Counted from the stretch's first letter, positions 52,733 through 61,794 are shown. The stretch: 64,000 nt of DNA from Maribacter orientalis (GCF_900109345.1 NZ_FNZN01000001.1:255883-319882); one strand, 5' to 3'. Numbers and translations are program-made. The notes: generated from the letters alone by a model not told the origin.

Positions 52733-53689
52733 TCAGTTCATTGTAACCGACGTAGAGTCTATTACCTGTTCGGTATTAGGTTCTTGCTCAGGAGTAACTG
52801 GTTCAGCCGCATTCGGATCTACCCAAATATCACCTTCAGCAGCTTTAGGGTTCGCAGCAGTAGTACCTTGAAAGCTCAACACATAACTGGCTACTTGTGC
52901 AATTTCCACTGGCTTTAAGTTCTGTTTCCAAGCAATCATACCTTTACCATCACGACCACCTTCTGAAATCGTATGGAAAACATTTTTAATGCCACCACCT
53001 AAAATCCAGTTTTGGTCGGTTAAATTAGGTCCGATACCACCACCACCATCTGTCATATGGCAAGCAACGCAATTTCCTTCAAAAATGGCTTTACCCGCAT
53101 TTAAATCAGAAGCATCTGTTAAAAGTTCTACTGTGTTCGCATCAACAAGCCCCTTAGCGGTTTTCTTATATTCCTCGATTTCTAATTGTGCAGTTGCAAC
53201 TTCTTGTGCGTATTCCTCATCTTGTGTATAGTCGTTAAAAATGTGAAAACGCGCTAAATAAACTACAGCAAATACTATTGAGGCATAGAACAGATATACC
53301 CACCATGGTGGTAACTTATTATCTAGTTCACGTATACCATCATAATTGTGGTCAAGAATAATCTCAACCTCTTCTTCCATAGGCTTGGAGCCAAGCATTT
53401 TATTGTAAAGATTTTTACCCCACGTCCATTCCCATTTTTCTTCTTTAGTAGCTAAATAACGAGCTTTTGCTTCATCATCAAGTGTATGGAATAACACGTT
53501 TTCAATTGCCTGAACTATAAATGCTATAGCTATTAATAGTAGCAGAACAAGTGCCATAAAGGCAAACATTATTAATGGGTAGGCTAGAAAAGCGGGTTTA
53601 TCGCCACCATCAACAAAAATTTCCATAAGTATAACGACCAAGAAAAAAGCCACCGTTATTCTAAGCCACCAAGCTGTATTGTTTTTCAT
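52733..53689 (-). CDS. ccoP: cbb3 oxidase subunit III (mono-haem CcoP)
   Basis: 318 aa. N-terminal helices, then the CcoP N-terminal domain (LDHNYDGIRELDNKLPPWWVYLFY). Only one haem-c site is seen, CVACH (207-211), where proteobacterial CcoP has two. It accepts electrons from periplasmic cytochromes. The C-terminus is Pro/Glu-rich. It follows ccoQ by 2 bp. Confidence 0.93.
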   Translation of the reverse strand: MKNNTAWWLRITVAFFLVVILMEIFVDGGDKPAFLAYPLIMFAFMALVLLLLIAIAFIVQAIENVLFHTLDDEAKARYLATKEEKWEWTWGKNLYNKMLGSKPMEEEVEIILDHNYDGIRELDNKLPPWWVYLFYASIVFAVVYLARFHIFNDYTQDEEYAQEVATAQLEIEEYKKTAKGLVDANTVELLTDASDLNAGKAIFEGNCVACHMTDGGGGIGPNLTDQNWILGGGIKNVFHTISEGGRDGKGMIAWKQNLKPVEIAQVASYVLSFQGTTAANPKAAEGDIWVDPNAAEPVTPEQEPNTEQVIDSTSVTMN

Positions 53690-53691
53690 AA

Positions 53692-53880
53692 TTAATCGAG
53701 TTGTTGGTTATCGTCTTCTTCTAATGGTAATTCGCTTACTTCTTTAATGTATGATTTAGAGGCTGTTAAAACCCACCAAAATAGCAATGTGAAAAACACA
53801 AAGAAGATAAGTAATGATATCATGGGGTAGGTTGCTACCCCATCAATTGTTTCCATGTAACCTTTTACAAATTTGAACAT
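53692..53880 (-). CDS. ccoQ: cbb3 oxidase small subunit
   Basis: 62 aa, one membrane helix (about 19-40) and an acidic C-terminus (ELPLEEDDNQ). Position between ccoNO and ccoP, the size and the single helix identify CcoQ, which stabilises the complex. Confidence 0.85.
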   Translation of the reverse strand: MFKFVKGYMETIDGVATYPMISLLIFFVFFTLLFWWVLTASKSYIKEVSELPLEEDDNQQLD

Positions 53881-53885
53881 GATTT

Positions 53886-56084
53886 TTATTTTTCAGATAC
53901 TAATTCGCCTGTTTCCTTTACCTTAATGTCTGTTCCTAATCGTTGCAGATATGCAATTAAAGAAACAATTTCCCGGTCTCTCATTTCTATAAACTCTTCG
54001 CCGTTTTCAGCAGCGTAAGTTTTATCAGCCTCATAATTTTTAGCAAAATCGGGATCGGTATATAAGTTTTTCTCGATTTTTTCAGCTTGAGCATCCATTG
54101 AGTCTTCGGCATTTGCAATATCCTCATCGGTATAGGGGACACCTAATGTTACCATAGCTTCCATTTTGGCTTGTATATCGCTACGGTCATGCTTGTCTCG
54201 TACCATCCAAGAATATGAAGGCATAATGGATCCAGATGATGTACTCTGTGGATCATACATATGGTTCAAATGCCAGTTATCAGAATATTTGCCACCGATT
54301 CTTAGTAAATCTGGTCCCGTGCGCTTACTACCCCAAAGGAATGGGTGATCATACACGAATTCACCCGCTTTGGCATATTCACCATAACGTTCTACTTCAC
54401 TTCTAAATGGACGTATCATTTGTGAGTGACAGCTTACACAACCTTCACGAATGTAAAGGTCACGACCTTCTAATTCTAAGGGTGTATATGGTTTCACACT
54501 TGTGATAGTTGGAATGTTCGATTTCACTAAAATAGTTGGTACAATTTGAATGATACCACCAATCAAAATAGCTACAGTAGCTAAAATGGTCAATTGAATA
54601 GGCTTACGCTCTAACCAAGTATGGAAAGTTTCACCTGCTGTTCTGTGTTTTGAAACGCGGGTAAGTGCAGCCGCTTCTGCCAATTCATCTTCTATAGTGC
54701 TACCAGATTTTATTGTACGAACTACATTATAAATCATCACACACGCTCCTACAATATAAAGGCTACCACCAATGGCACGCATCCAATACATCGGCATAAT
54801 TTCGTGTACGGTTTCTAAAAAGTTACCATAAACTAAAGTACCATCAGGATTAAAATCTTTCCACATTAAAGCCTGGGTAAACCCAGCGACATACATAGGT
54901 AATGTATATAGAATGATACCCAAAGTTCCTATCCAAAAGTGGAAGTTTGCTAAACCGGTCGAGAACAATTTGTTCTTAGTCATTTTAGGTACCAACCAGT
55001 AAATCATACCAAAGGTTAAGAAACCATTCCAAGCCAATGCGCCAACATGTACATGAGCAATAATCCAATCACTAAAGTGAGCAATTGCGTTTACGTTTTT
55101 TAGTGAAAGCAGAGGACCTTCAAAGGTGGCCATACCATAACCGGTAATCGCAACAACCATAAATTTTAGAACCGGATCGGTACGTACTTTATCCCAAGCA
55201 CCTCGTAATGTTAAAAGTCCGTTTATCATACCCCCCCAAGATGGAGCTAAAAGCATAATAGAAAAGGCAACACCTAAGTTTTGAGCCCAATCGGGTAAAG
55301 CAGAATATAACAAGTGGTGAGGTCCTGCCCATATATAAATGAAAATCAAAGACCAGAAATGCACAATTGAAAGTCTGTAGGAATAGATCGGTCTGTTTGC
55401 CGCTTTAGGCACAAAATAATACATTAGACCTAAGAACGGTGTAGTTAAGAAAAATGCCACAGCATTATGTCCATACCACCATTGTACTAGAGCATCTTGA
55501 ACCCCAGCATAAACCGAATAACTTTTTAATGCGCTAACGGGTAATTCTAAACTATTGAATATGTGAAGTACTGCAACAGTTACAAAAGTTGCAAGATAAA
55601 ACCAGATAGCAACATAAAGGTGTCGTTGTCTTCTTTTTATCATGGTACCAATAAGGTTGACACCGAAGGCTACCCAAACTACAGCAATGGCTAAATCTAT
55701 TGGCCATTCAAGTTCAGCATATTCTTTAGAACTTGTGTACCCCAATGGTAAGGTAATTGCAGCAGCAACAATAATAGCCTGCCAGCCCCAAAAATTGAAT
55801 TTACTTAGAAAGTCACTGAACATACGTGCCTTTAACAGACGTTGCGTGGAGTAGTAGACTCCTGCGTAAATAGCATTTCCTATGAATGCAAAAATTACCG
55901 CATTCGTATGCAACGGGCGCAAACGACCAAAGCTTAACCACGAAATACCGTCGGTTAAGTTGGGAAACATGAACATAAAGGCTAATAATAAGCCTACAGT
56001 CATACCTACTATACCCCAGAACATGGTCGCGTAGAGGAAATTTTTCACGATTTTGTTATCGTAATAAAACTGCTGTACTTCCAT
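53886..56084 (-). CDS. ccoNO: fused cbb3 oxidase subunits I and II (CcoNO)
   Basis: 732 aa. Residues 1 to about 490 are CcoN, with haem/copper His in RPLHTNAVIF, YGHNAVAFF, PHHLLY and HVHVGALAWNG. The rest is CcoO, with a membrane anchor (about 505-525) and haem-c site CVSCH (549-553) followed by QMIRPF. The N-O fusion is normal in Bacteroidota. It reduces O2 with high affinity. Confidence 0.96.
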   Translation of the reverse strand: MEVQQFYYDNKIVKNFLYATMFWGIVGMTVGLLLAFMFMFPNLTDGISWLSFGRLRPLHTNAVIFAFIGNAIYAGVYYSTQRLLKARMFSDFLSKFNFWGWQAIIVAAAITLPLGYTSSKEYAELEWPIDLAIAVVWVAFGVNLIGTMIKRRQRHLYVAIWFYLATFVTVAVLHIFNSLELPVSALKSYSVYAGVQDALVQWWYGHNAVAFFLTTPFLGLMYYFVPKAANRPIYSYRLSIVHFWSLIFIYIWAGPHHLLYSALPDWAQNLGVAFSIMLLAPSWGGMINGLLTLRGAWDKVRTDPVLKFMVVAITGYGMATFEGPLLSLKNVNAIAHFSDWIIAHVHVGALAWNGFLTFGMIYWLVPKMTKNKLFSTGLANFHFWIGTLGIILYTLPMYVAGFTQALMWKDFNPDGTLVYGNFLETVHEIMPMYWMRAIGGSLYIVGACVMIYNVVRTIKSGSTIEDELAEAAALTRVSKHRTAGETFHTWLERKPIQLTILATVAILIGGIIQIVPTILVKSNIPTITSVKPYTPLELEGRDLYIREGCVSCHSQMIRPFRSEVERYGEYAKAGEFVYDHPFLWGSKRTGPDLLRIGGKYSDNWHLNHMYDPQSTSSGSIMPSYSWMVRDKHDRSDIQAKMEAMVTLGVPYTDEDIANAEDSMDAQAEKIEKNLYTDPDFAKNYEADKTYAAENGEEFIEMRDREIVSLIAYLQRLGTDIKVKETGELVSEK

Positions 56085-56100
56085 AATTATACTTGTTTAT

Positions 56101-56295
56101 TTAGTTGGTTTTTTTTTCTTTGAACTCTTTAGTGCTACTCTTCTTTGTTGTCACCAGTTCATCTTCAAATAGCATACGTACAGACGGAGTGTAAGAATCA
56201 TCGTATTGACCGCTCTTCACAGAAACGATGAAAGCAATGAAAAATATGACCGCAACAAAAATACTGATGGCCAATAACACATAAATTACACTCAT
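56101..56295 (-). CDS. ccoS: cbb3 oxidase maturation protein CcoS
   Basis: 64 aa. One membrane helix (about 5-26), then SGQYDDSYTPSVRMLFED, the CcoS signature, and a Lys-rich tail. It is needed for cofactor insertion. First gene of the main cco unit, with its own dyad promoter (15-nt leader). Confidence 0.92.
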   Translation of the reverse strand: MSVIYVLLAISIFVAVIFFIAFIVSVKSGQYDDSYTPSVRMLFEDELVTTKKSSTKEFKEKKTN

Positions 56296-56314
56296 GCTAA
56301 ATTGAATTAAGCTG

Positions 56315-56358
56315 TAAATTTAAGTGGGTTGTATACCCTAAAAAATGACAAATGTCAT
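56315..56358 (-). promoter_or_regulatory. TGAC-class dyad and -7 box for ccoS-ccoNO-ccoQ-ccoP operon
   Basis: ATGAC-N4-GTCAT at 56345-56358, 22 nt, then TAAATTTA. The dyad overlaps the stop codon of the preceding DoxX-like gene. Confidence 0.85.
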
Positions 56359-56783
56359 ACTTTAACTTTTTCTTTTAATATTGTAAAAAGAGCAGCAATA
56401 ATTATCAAATTCTTACCTATATATTGCCCTAATAATGTGGGTGTTAAAATCGTTATAGTGAAAGATTCTTCTGTGAAAAAGAATAATGGGGAAAAGGTGA
56501 AAATGATATGCACTATGGCAATTTTCACTATTTGCTTATGACAAAAACTAAAAATAAGGCATAGCCCTATTACAACTTCTACAAAAGCTAAAATTAAAAT
56601 TGATATCGTAGAGGGTATAATGTCGAAGGTTAATAGTTGAATGGTGCGTTTAGCTAAATCTTCAGCTGGACTTAGTTCTGGGAAAAATTTCAAAGCTCCA
56701 AACCATAGATAAATTATACCTATTGCAATAGAAAGTAGGGTGTTTTCATTACGATTGGTTTTCCTAAAACTTTTAAAATTCAT
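56355..56783 (-). CDS. DoxX/DUF417-like membrane protein
   Basis: 142 aa, four membrane helices. Start GIIYLWFGALKFFPELSPAEDLA fits the DUF417/DoxX-like group. Located between ccoI and ccoS, 3 bp after ccoI. Its role in cbb3 biogenesis or thiosulfate:quinone redox is unknown. Confidence 0.7.
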   Translation of the reverse strand: MNFKSFRKTNRNENTLLSIAIGIIYLWFGALKFFPELSPAEDLAKRTIQLLTFDIIPSTISILILAFVEVVIGLCLIFSFCHKQIVKIAIVHIIFTFSPLFFFTEESFTITILTPTLLGQYIGKNLIIIAALFTILKEKVKV

Positions 56784-56786
56784 ATT

Positions 56787-59183
56787 TTATTGAAGTTTTC
56801 TGCCAATACGGTTGGTCATAATAGTAGTGAAAACAACAATACTTATTGAACTTAGTGGCATTAAAATAGCAGCTATAACAGGTTCTAATTGTCCGGTTAT
56901 TGCAAAATATAATCCAACACAATTATAAAGTAATGATAGTACGAAACTCATTTTAATAATTCGCACCGCTTTTTTTGAAGCAATAATATAGGAGTAAAGC
57001 TGCTGAAACTTAGAAGCATCAAGAATGGCATCACAAGCAGGGGAGAATACATTGATATTCTCTGAAATGGCAATACCAACTTCACTTTGGGCAAGAGCAC
57101 CAGCATCGTTTAATCCGTCACCGACCATCAATACTTTTTTACCTTGTTCTTGTAATGATTTAATAAACTCTAATTTGGTTTCTGGTTTCTGGTTAAAGTA
57201 TAGGGGAGTCAATTTGGGTAAAAGGCCTTCTAATCGTTCTTTTTCCCCTTCATTGTCTCCAGATAAAATAGCTAGGCTAAGCATTTCAGACATTTGGCGA
57301 AAAACAGAAGACACCCCTTCGCGATATTGATTTTGGAATACATACCTGCCTTTGTAGGCGTTATTTGAACTAATATAAATAGAAGTATCTAGCTGGTCTT
57401 CAGTTCTAGCTTTACCAACAAAATTGGCAGAACCTATTTTCATATTTATGTTGTCTTTTGAGCTTTCCAATCCTTTGCCAATATGTTCCTCGTATTCGTC
57501 TAAGGTTATGATATTCTGTTCTTTAAGCAGATCATATAAAGATCTGCTTAAAGGGTGGTTAGAAGCTCTAATCGTGTTTTTTAAAATTGATTCTTCTTCG
57601 GCAGTTAAGGGCATACCTTCATAATGTGCGGTACTTTTTTGGGTAGTTGTTATCGTGCCTGTTTTATCAAAAATTGCTGTATCGATTTTGGCCAATTGTT
57701 CAATAGTCTGAGTGTTCTTTATGTAGAATTTTTTCTTACCAAAAATGCGCAACATATTACCTAGTGTAAATGGTGAGGCTAGCGCAATAGCGCAAGGGCA
57801 TGCAATTATAAGAACTGCTGTAAAAACGTTCATTGCCTTAGATGGGTCGTAAAACAGCCAAAATGTAGTTGCAACTAAGGCAATTGAAAGTACCGAAATG
57901 GTAAATCGTTTACCAATACTATCGGTTAGGTTTTGAAAAGAAGTTGACTTATCCGTTTTAAAAATGGAGTTACCCCATAACTGTGTAAGGTAACTTTGAG
58001 AAACCGATTTAAGGGCAATCATTTCAATGACACCATTTAACTGTTTTCCCCCTGCGAATATAAGTTCACCAGCGTCTTTATTAACCGGTTCGGATTCACC
58101 GGATACAAAACTATAATCGATTTGTGCATTGCCACAAACTAAAGTTCCATCAACAGGTATCATTTCTTCATTACGAATCAATATTCTATCGCCTTTTTTA
58201 ATTTTTTGAACAGGAACCGTTTCTTCTTTACCATCAGAGTTTAGTTTTGTAATCGCTATTGGAAAGTATGATTTATAATCTCGTTCGAAAGAGAGAAAGC
58301 TATAAGTTCTTTGTTGAAAAAATTTACCTAGTAAAAGAAAGAACACCAATCCTGTAAGCGAATCAAAAAAACCGCTTCCTAAATGAAAAGCTATTTCAAA
58401 TGTACTTCGTAAGAACAAGACTAATATACCGAGAGCAATAGGGACATCAATATTTAAAAGTTTTGCCCTTAGCCCTTTATATGCCGATACGAAATAATCC
58501 CATCCTGCATAGAATACTACGGGTAACGAGAATATAAACATTAACCAACGAAAAATATGTTGGTATTTGTTGAGCCAAAATTCACCTCCGGTAGCTGCAC
58601 TCGAGCCTAAATCAAAATAATCTGGAAACGAAAGAAACATAACATTCCCAAAAGCAAAGCCTGCAACACCTAACTTGTAAATTAAACTTCTATCTATCCC
58701 CTTTTTTTTGCCTTCAAAATCATCTAAAGAAATATAAGGTTCATACCCAATATTGGCCAATAACAAAACCAAATTCTTTAAACTGAACTGGTCGTGGCGA
58801 TAGGTAATTCGAATCATCTTTTTAGGGAAATCGACTTGAGAGTTCGTTACATGAGGGTTTAGTTTATTTAGGTTCTCTAAAATCCAAATACACGAACTAC
58901 AATGAATATTAGGTATATATAGATTAATGATTTGAATAGAACCATCATTGAATTCAGTTAATTTTTCTATTATTTCAGCATTGTCAAGAAAATCATATTT
59001 TCCTTTTATTGATTTAGGGGTAGAGCCTGCTGCTGCCTGTATATCGTAATAATGAGATAAATCGTTGCTGGCGAAAATTTCATATACCGTTTTACATCCT
59101 GAACAACAGAATAGCTTTTCATCAAAGCTTATAGATTGCCTATCACAAGAATCTCCACAATGATAGCATTTAGAATCGTGCAT
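56787..59183 (-). CDS. ccoI: copper-transporting P-type ATPase for cbb3 assembly
   Basis: 798 aa from the ATG at 59183 (MHDSKCYHCGDSC). An in-frame ATG at 59237 precedes the predicted transcription start (about 59201), so it is unlikely. N-terminal Cys-rich zinc-finger-like region, HMA motif CSSC, membrane CPC (CPCAIALASP) and phosphorylation site DKTGTIT. It supplies copper to cbb3 oxidase. First gene of its unit, followed by the DoxX-like gene. Confidence 0.93.
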   Translation of the reverse strand: MHDSKCYHCGDSCDRQSISFDEKLFCCSGCKTVYEIFASNDLSHYYDIQAAAGSTPKSIKGKYDFLDNAEIIEKLTEFNDGSIQIINLYIPNIHCSSCIWILENLNKLNPHVTNSQVDFPKKMIRITYRHDQFSLKNLVLLLANIGYEPYISLDDFEGKKKGIDRSLIYKLGVAGFAFGNVMFLSFPDYFDLGSSAATGGEFWLNKYQHIFRWLMFIFSLPVVFYAGWDYFVSAYKGLRAKLLNIDVPIALGILVLFLRSTFEIAFHLGSGFFDSLTGLVFFLLLGKFFQQRTYSFLSFERDYKSYFPIAITKLNSDGKEETVPVQKIKKGDRILIRNEEMIPVDGTLVCGNAQIDYSFVSGESEPVNKDAGELIFAGGKQLNGVIEMIALKSVSQSYLTQLWGNSIFKTDKSTSFQNLTDSIGKRFTISVLSIALVATTFWLFYDPSKAMNVFTAVLIIACPCAIALASPFTLGNMLRIFGKKKFYIKNTQTIEQLAKIDTAIFDKTGTITTTQKSTAHYEGMPLTAEEESILKNTIRASNHPLSRSLYDLLKEQNIITLDEYEEHIGKGLESSKDNINMKIGSANFVGKARTEDQLDTSIYISSNNAYKGRYVFQNQYREGVSSVFRQMSEMLSLAILSGDNEGEKERLEGLLPKLTPLYFNQKPETKLEFIKSLQEQGKKVLMVGDGLNDAGALAQSEVGIAISENINVFSPACDAILDASKFQQLYSYIIASKKAVRIIKMSFVLSLLYNCVGLYFAITGQLEPVIAAILMPLSSISIVVFTTIMTNRIGRKLQ

Positions 59184-59205
59184 ATTTTTAAACTTGGGCC
59201 TACAG

Positions 59206-59279
59206 CAAAGGTGAGTACCAATGATATGAAAAAACATGATAATTATCAGTTTTTACAATTCTTAGCTTAAGTAGTTTTG
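59206..59279. promoter_or_regulatory. shared TGAT dyad with divergent -7 boxes (fnr / ccoI)
   Basis: Dyad ATGAT-N4-ATCAG at 59236-59249. Plus strand: TAGTTTTG after 22 nt (59272-59279), perfect, for fnr. Minus strand: CACCTTTG after 22 nt (59213-59206), one mismatch, for ccoI. Predicted starts are about 59284 and 59201. Confidence 0.78.
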
Positions 59280-59299
59280 CAGTGTTAGGTATAAAGTAA

Positions 59300-59995
59300 A
59301 TGGCCATGGAAAGTAAGTGTGAGAATTGTATTGTTCGGCAGTTTAATTCGCTCCGCGCATTAAGCAAAGAAGAGTTGAAAAAAGTTTCTGATTCTAAGAT
59401 ATCTAAAAAAATCATGAAAGGTGATTCTATATTTGTAGAAGGACAGAAACTTGATGGTGTATATTGTGTAAGGAAAGGTGTCTCAAAATTATCGAAGTTA
59501 AGTAGTAACGGAAAAGAACAAATAGTAAAATTGACCAATAAAGGCGAAGTCATGGGGCAACGTTCAGTTGTGGCCGAAGATTTTACCAATTTAAGCGCTA
59601 CGGCCATAAATGATATGGAAGTTTGTTTTATACCTAAAGAAATAATTTCCAATACATTAAATACAAATCCTAATTTTTCTCTTGAAGTATTACGCCACAT
59701 GGCTCATGATTTAAAAGAGGCCGATGATGTAATTGTAAATATGTCTCAAAAAACGGTTAAACAGCGATTGGCAGAGGCATTTGTTTATTTAAAGAAAAAC
59801 TATGGTGAAGATGAATTTGGCTTTTTATTATTGACCTTAAGTAGGGACGATTATGCAAATATTGTGGGTGCCGCTACAGAATCTTTAATTCGTATGATAT
59901 CTGAATTTAAGAAGAAGGGACTTATTAAAACATCGGGTAAGAAAATTGGAGTAGTAGAAGAGAAAACTTTACAAGAATTGGCCGACGGTTTTTAA
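59300..59995 (+). CDS. Fnr-type transcriptional regulator
   Basis: 231 aa. Sensor roll (about 30-120), dimer helix, HTH (about 175-225). The recognition helix GAATESLIRMISEFKKKG keeps the Glu and Arg of E. coli FNR. Cys7 and Cys10 (CENC) and Cys109 (VCFIPK) match three of the four FNR iron-sulfur ligands; the fourth place is Asn16, and the only other Cys is Cys56. It is thus a probable O2 or NO sensor with a changed ligand set. Autoregulation is suggested by its own dyad. Confidence 0.9.
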   Translation: MAMESKCENCIVRQFNSLRALSKEELKKVSDSKISKKIMKGDSIFVEGQKLDGVYCVRKGVSKLSKLSSNGKEQIVKLTNKGEVMGQRSVVAEDFTNLSATAINDMEVCFIPKEIISNTLNTNPNFSLEVLRHMAHDLKEADDVIVNMSQKTVKQRLAEAFVYLKKNYGEDEFGFLLLTLSRDDYANIVGAATESLIRMISEFKKKGLIKTSGKKIGVVEEKTLQELADGF

Positions 59996-60008
59996 ATAAA
60001 TTTCCATT

Positions 60009-60052
60009 CTGATAAATGTCATAGTATCAAACTTATAGTCCACCTAATTTTA
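60009..60052 (+). promoter_or_regulatory. TGAT/TGAC-class dyad and -7 box for uspA
   Basis: CTGAT-N4-GTCAT at 60009-60022, 22 nt, then TAATTTTA. Predicted leader 21 nt. Confidence 0.78.
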
Positions 60053-60077
60053 TCATCAAACGACCTGTAACATTTAT

Positions 60078-60950
60078 ATGAAAAATATACTTGTACCTAC
60101 CGATTTTTCAGCATCTGCGTATAATGCGGTCAAATTTGCTTTGCATCTATTTGAGGGTAGCCCATGCGTTTTTTACTTTTTAAATACCTACACGCCAGAA
60201 TTACATAGTAATCGTTTAATGGCTGGTAGTGTTTCAGGTTTTTCACAAAACTCTAGGGCAGCCGAAACTTCAGAAAAAGGGTTAAAAGATCTTGTAAGAA
60301 GAGTAAAGAAAGAATTTAAAAATCCACGTCATAGTTATAAAACAATTTCCTCTTTTTCGCTATTAAAAGATGAGGTCAAAGAAACGATTGTTGAGCATGA
60401 CATTGACTTTGTAATTATGGGAGCCATTGGTTCTTCTAATAATGAAACTATATACTTGGGTAGAAATACAGTTAGAATATTAAATGCCGTAAAAAACTGT
60501 CCGGTATTTGCAATACCTTTTAATTTTGAATTTACAAAGCCGTTAAATATTGCTTTTGTGTCAGATTCCAATCATTTTTTTAATAGTGATGAATTAGACC
60601 CGATTTTAACTATGGCTAAAATTTTTAATAGTTCGGTATGTATGGTCACTCTTCAGCATGAAAAAGGTCAATTACCTGAACTACAGAAACTAAATCATAA
60701 ATTGTTTGAGAGAAAGTTAGAAACTGTACCACATACCTTTCATCAAATAACCATAGATGCCAGTTTATCGTTATTATTAGACCATTTTATTGATCAGGCT
60801 AAATGTCAATTGTTGGTCATGTCTAACAGTGCCAATAGTTACATGAAGAATTTATGTAGCAATTTTGTAGTAGAGCGTTCAAAATTTTCTTTAAAGGTGC
60901 CGATTGTACTGATTCAAGGTGCAGAGAATAGTGTAACTGTAGGTCATTAG
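60078..60950 (+). CDS. universal stress protein (two UspA domains)
   Basis: 290 aa. First UspA domain from VPTDFSASAYNAVKFAL, second (about 155-285) more degenerate and lacking a clear GxxG-x9-GS ATP motif. UspA genes are classical low-oxygen/FNR targets in several bacteria. Single-gene unit. Confidence 0.88.
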   Translation: MKNILVPTDFSASAYNAVKFALHLFEGSPCVFYFLNTYTPELHSNRLMAGSVSGFSQNSRAAETSEKGLKDLVRRVKKEFKNPRHSYKTISSFSLLKDEVKETIVEHDIDFVIMGAIGSSNNETIYLGRNTVRILNAVKNCPVFAIPFNFEFTKPLNIAFVSDSNHFFNSDELDPILTMAKIFNSSVCMVTLQHEKGQLPELQKLNHKLFERKLETVPHTFHQITIDASLSLLLDHFIDQAKCQLLVMSNSANSYMKNLCSNFVVERSKFSLKVPIVLIQGAENSVTVGH

Positions 60951-60961
60951 CTTAGAGATAG

Positions 60962-61020
60962 AAAAACATCAAAACTCACTTTTATTTGCCAATTTCTACT
61001 GCAATCACTTCGATGTTTTT
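60962..61020 (+). terminator. possible terminator of uspA
   Basis: AAAAACATC / GATGTTTTT pair (9 bp) with a long loop, followed by TGATTTT. Weak because of the loop length. Confidence 0.35.
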
Positions 61021-61113
61021 GATTTTACTTCCTCCTTATGATATTTACATCAGTTAATTATAAATATCTTTAGCGCTTAAGAAATATAAATATTAATATA
61101 GATCATTTATAAC

Positions 61114-61791
61114 GTGAGCGCGGTAAACGAAAAAAAAGTAGCGGCATTAGAAGCTGTAAAGTATATTAAAGACGGAATGACAGTAGGTTTAGGAACAGGG
61201 TCTACCGCCTTTTTTATGATAGAGGCCATTGGTGAAATGGTTCGAAATGGATTAGAAATTAAAGCGGTCGCTACCTCTTATGAAACAGAAAAATTGGCGA
61301 AGAAGTTAGGTATAAATGTGATTACCCTAGCAGAAGCCAAAAGGTTAGATGTTACTATTGACGGGGCAGATGAGGTCGACGGCCAATTTCAATTAATTAA
61401 AGGTGGTGGCGGAGCTTTGCTTCGTGAAAAGATTGTGGCCCATAACTCTGATTTCAATATTATCATTGCCGATTCTTCAAAACAAGTTTCAAGACTTGGG
61501 AAATTTAAATTACCAATAGAAACAATACCGTTCGCTACTCAACTAATTATAAAAGAACTTGAAGAAATGAATCTTCATCCGGTTCAGCGAATGCGAGGGA
61601 CAGATGATTACAAAACGGATGAAAACAATGATATCGTAGATGTTGATATCTGGAATACAGATGTCAAACTGACCGACTTAGAGCATCAGCTTAAAAACAT
61701 ACCAGGCATCGTAGAAACAGGATTATTTTTAACATCTACCGATTTGGTGATTATTGGTAAAGGAGCACAAGCAATACTAGAGAAAAAATAA
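61114..61791 (+). CDS. rpiA: ribose-5-phosphate isomerase A
   Basis: 225 aa, GTG start at 61114. Substrate motifs GLGTGSTA, DGADEVD and KGGGGALLREK are intact. Pentose-phosphate pathway enzyme; transketolase begins at 63822 on the same strand. A TATCTTTA box at 61065-61072 is the likely -7 element, with no N4 dyad, so it lies outside the respiratory/sulfur regulon. Confidence 0.96.
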   Translation: MSAVNEKKVAALEAVKYIKDGMTVGLGTGSTAFFMIEAIGEMVRNGLEIKAVATSYETEKLAKKLGINVITLAEAKRLDVTIDGADEVDGQFQLIKGGGGALLREKIVAHNSDFNIIIADSSKQVSRLGKFKLPIETIPFATQLIIKELEEMNLHPVQRMRGTDDYKTDENNDIVDVDIWNTDVKLTDLEHQLKNIPGIVETGLFLTSTDLVIIGKGAQAILEKK

Positions 61792-61794
61792 ACT

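Noticed and set aside
59200..59700. 166-codon minus-strand ORF opposite the Fnr gene
   Set aside because: Overlaps the strongly supported Fnr coding sequence and the divergent promoter region; shadow ORF.
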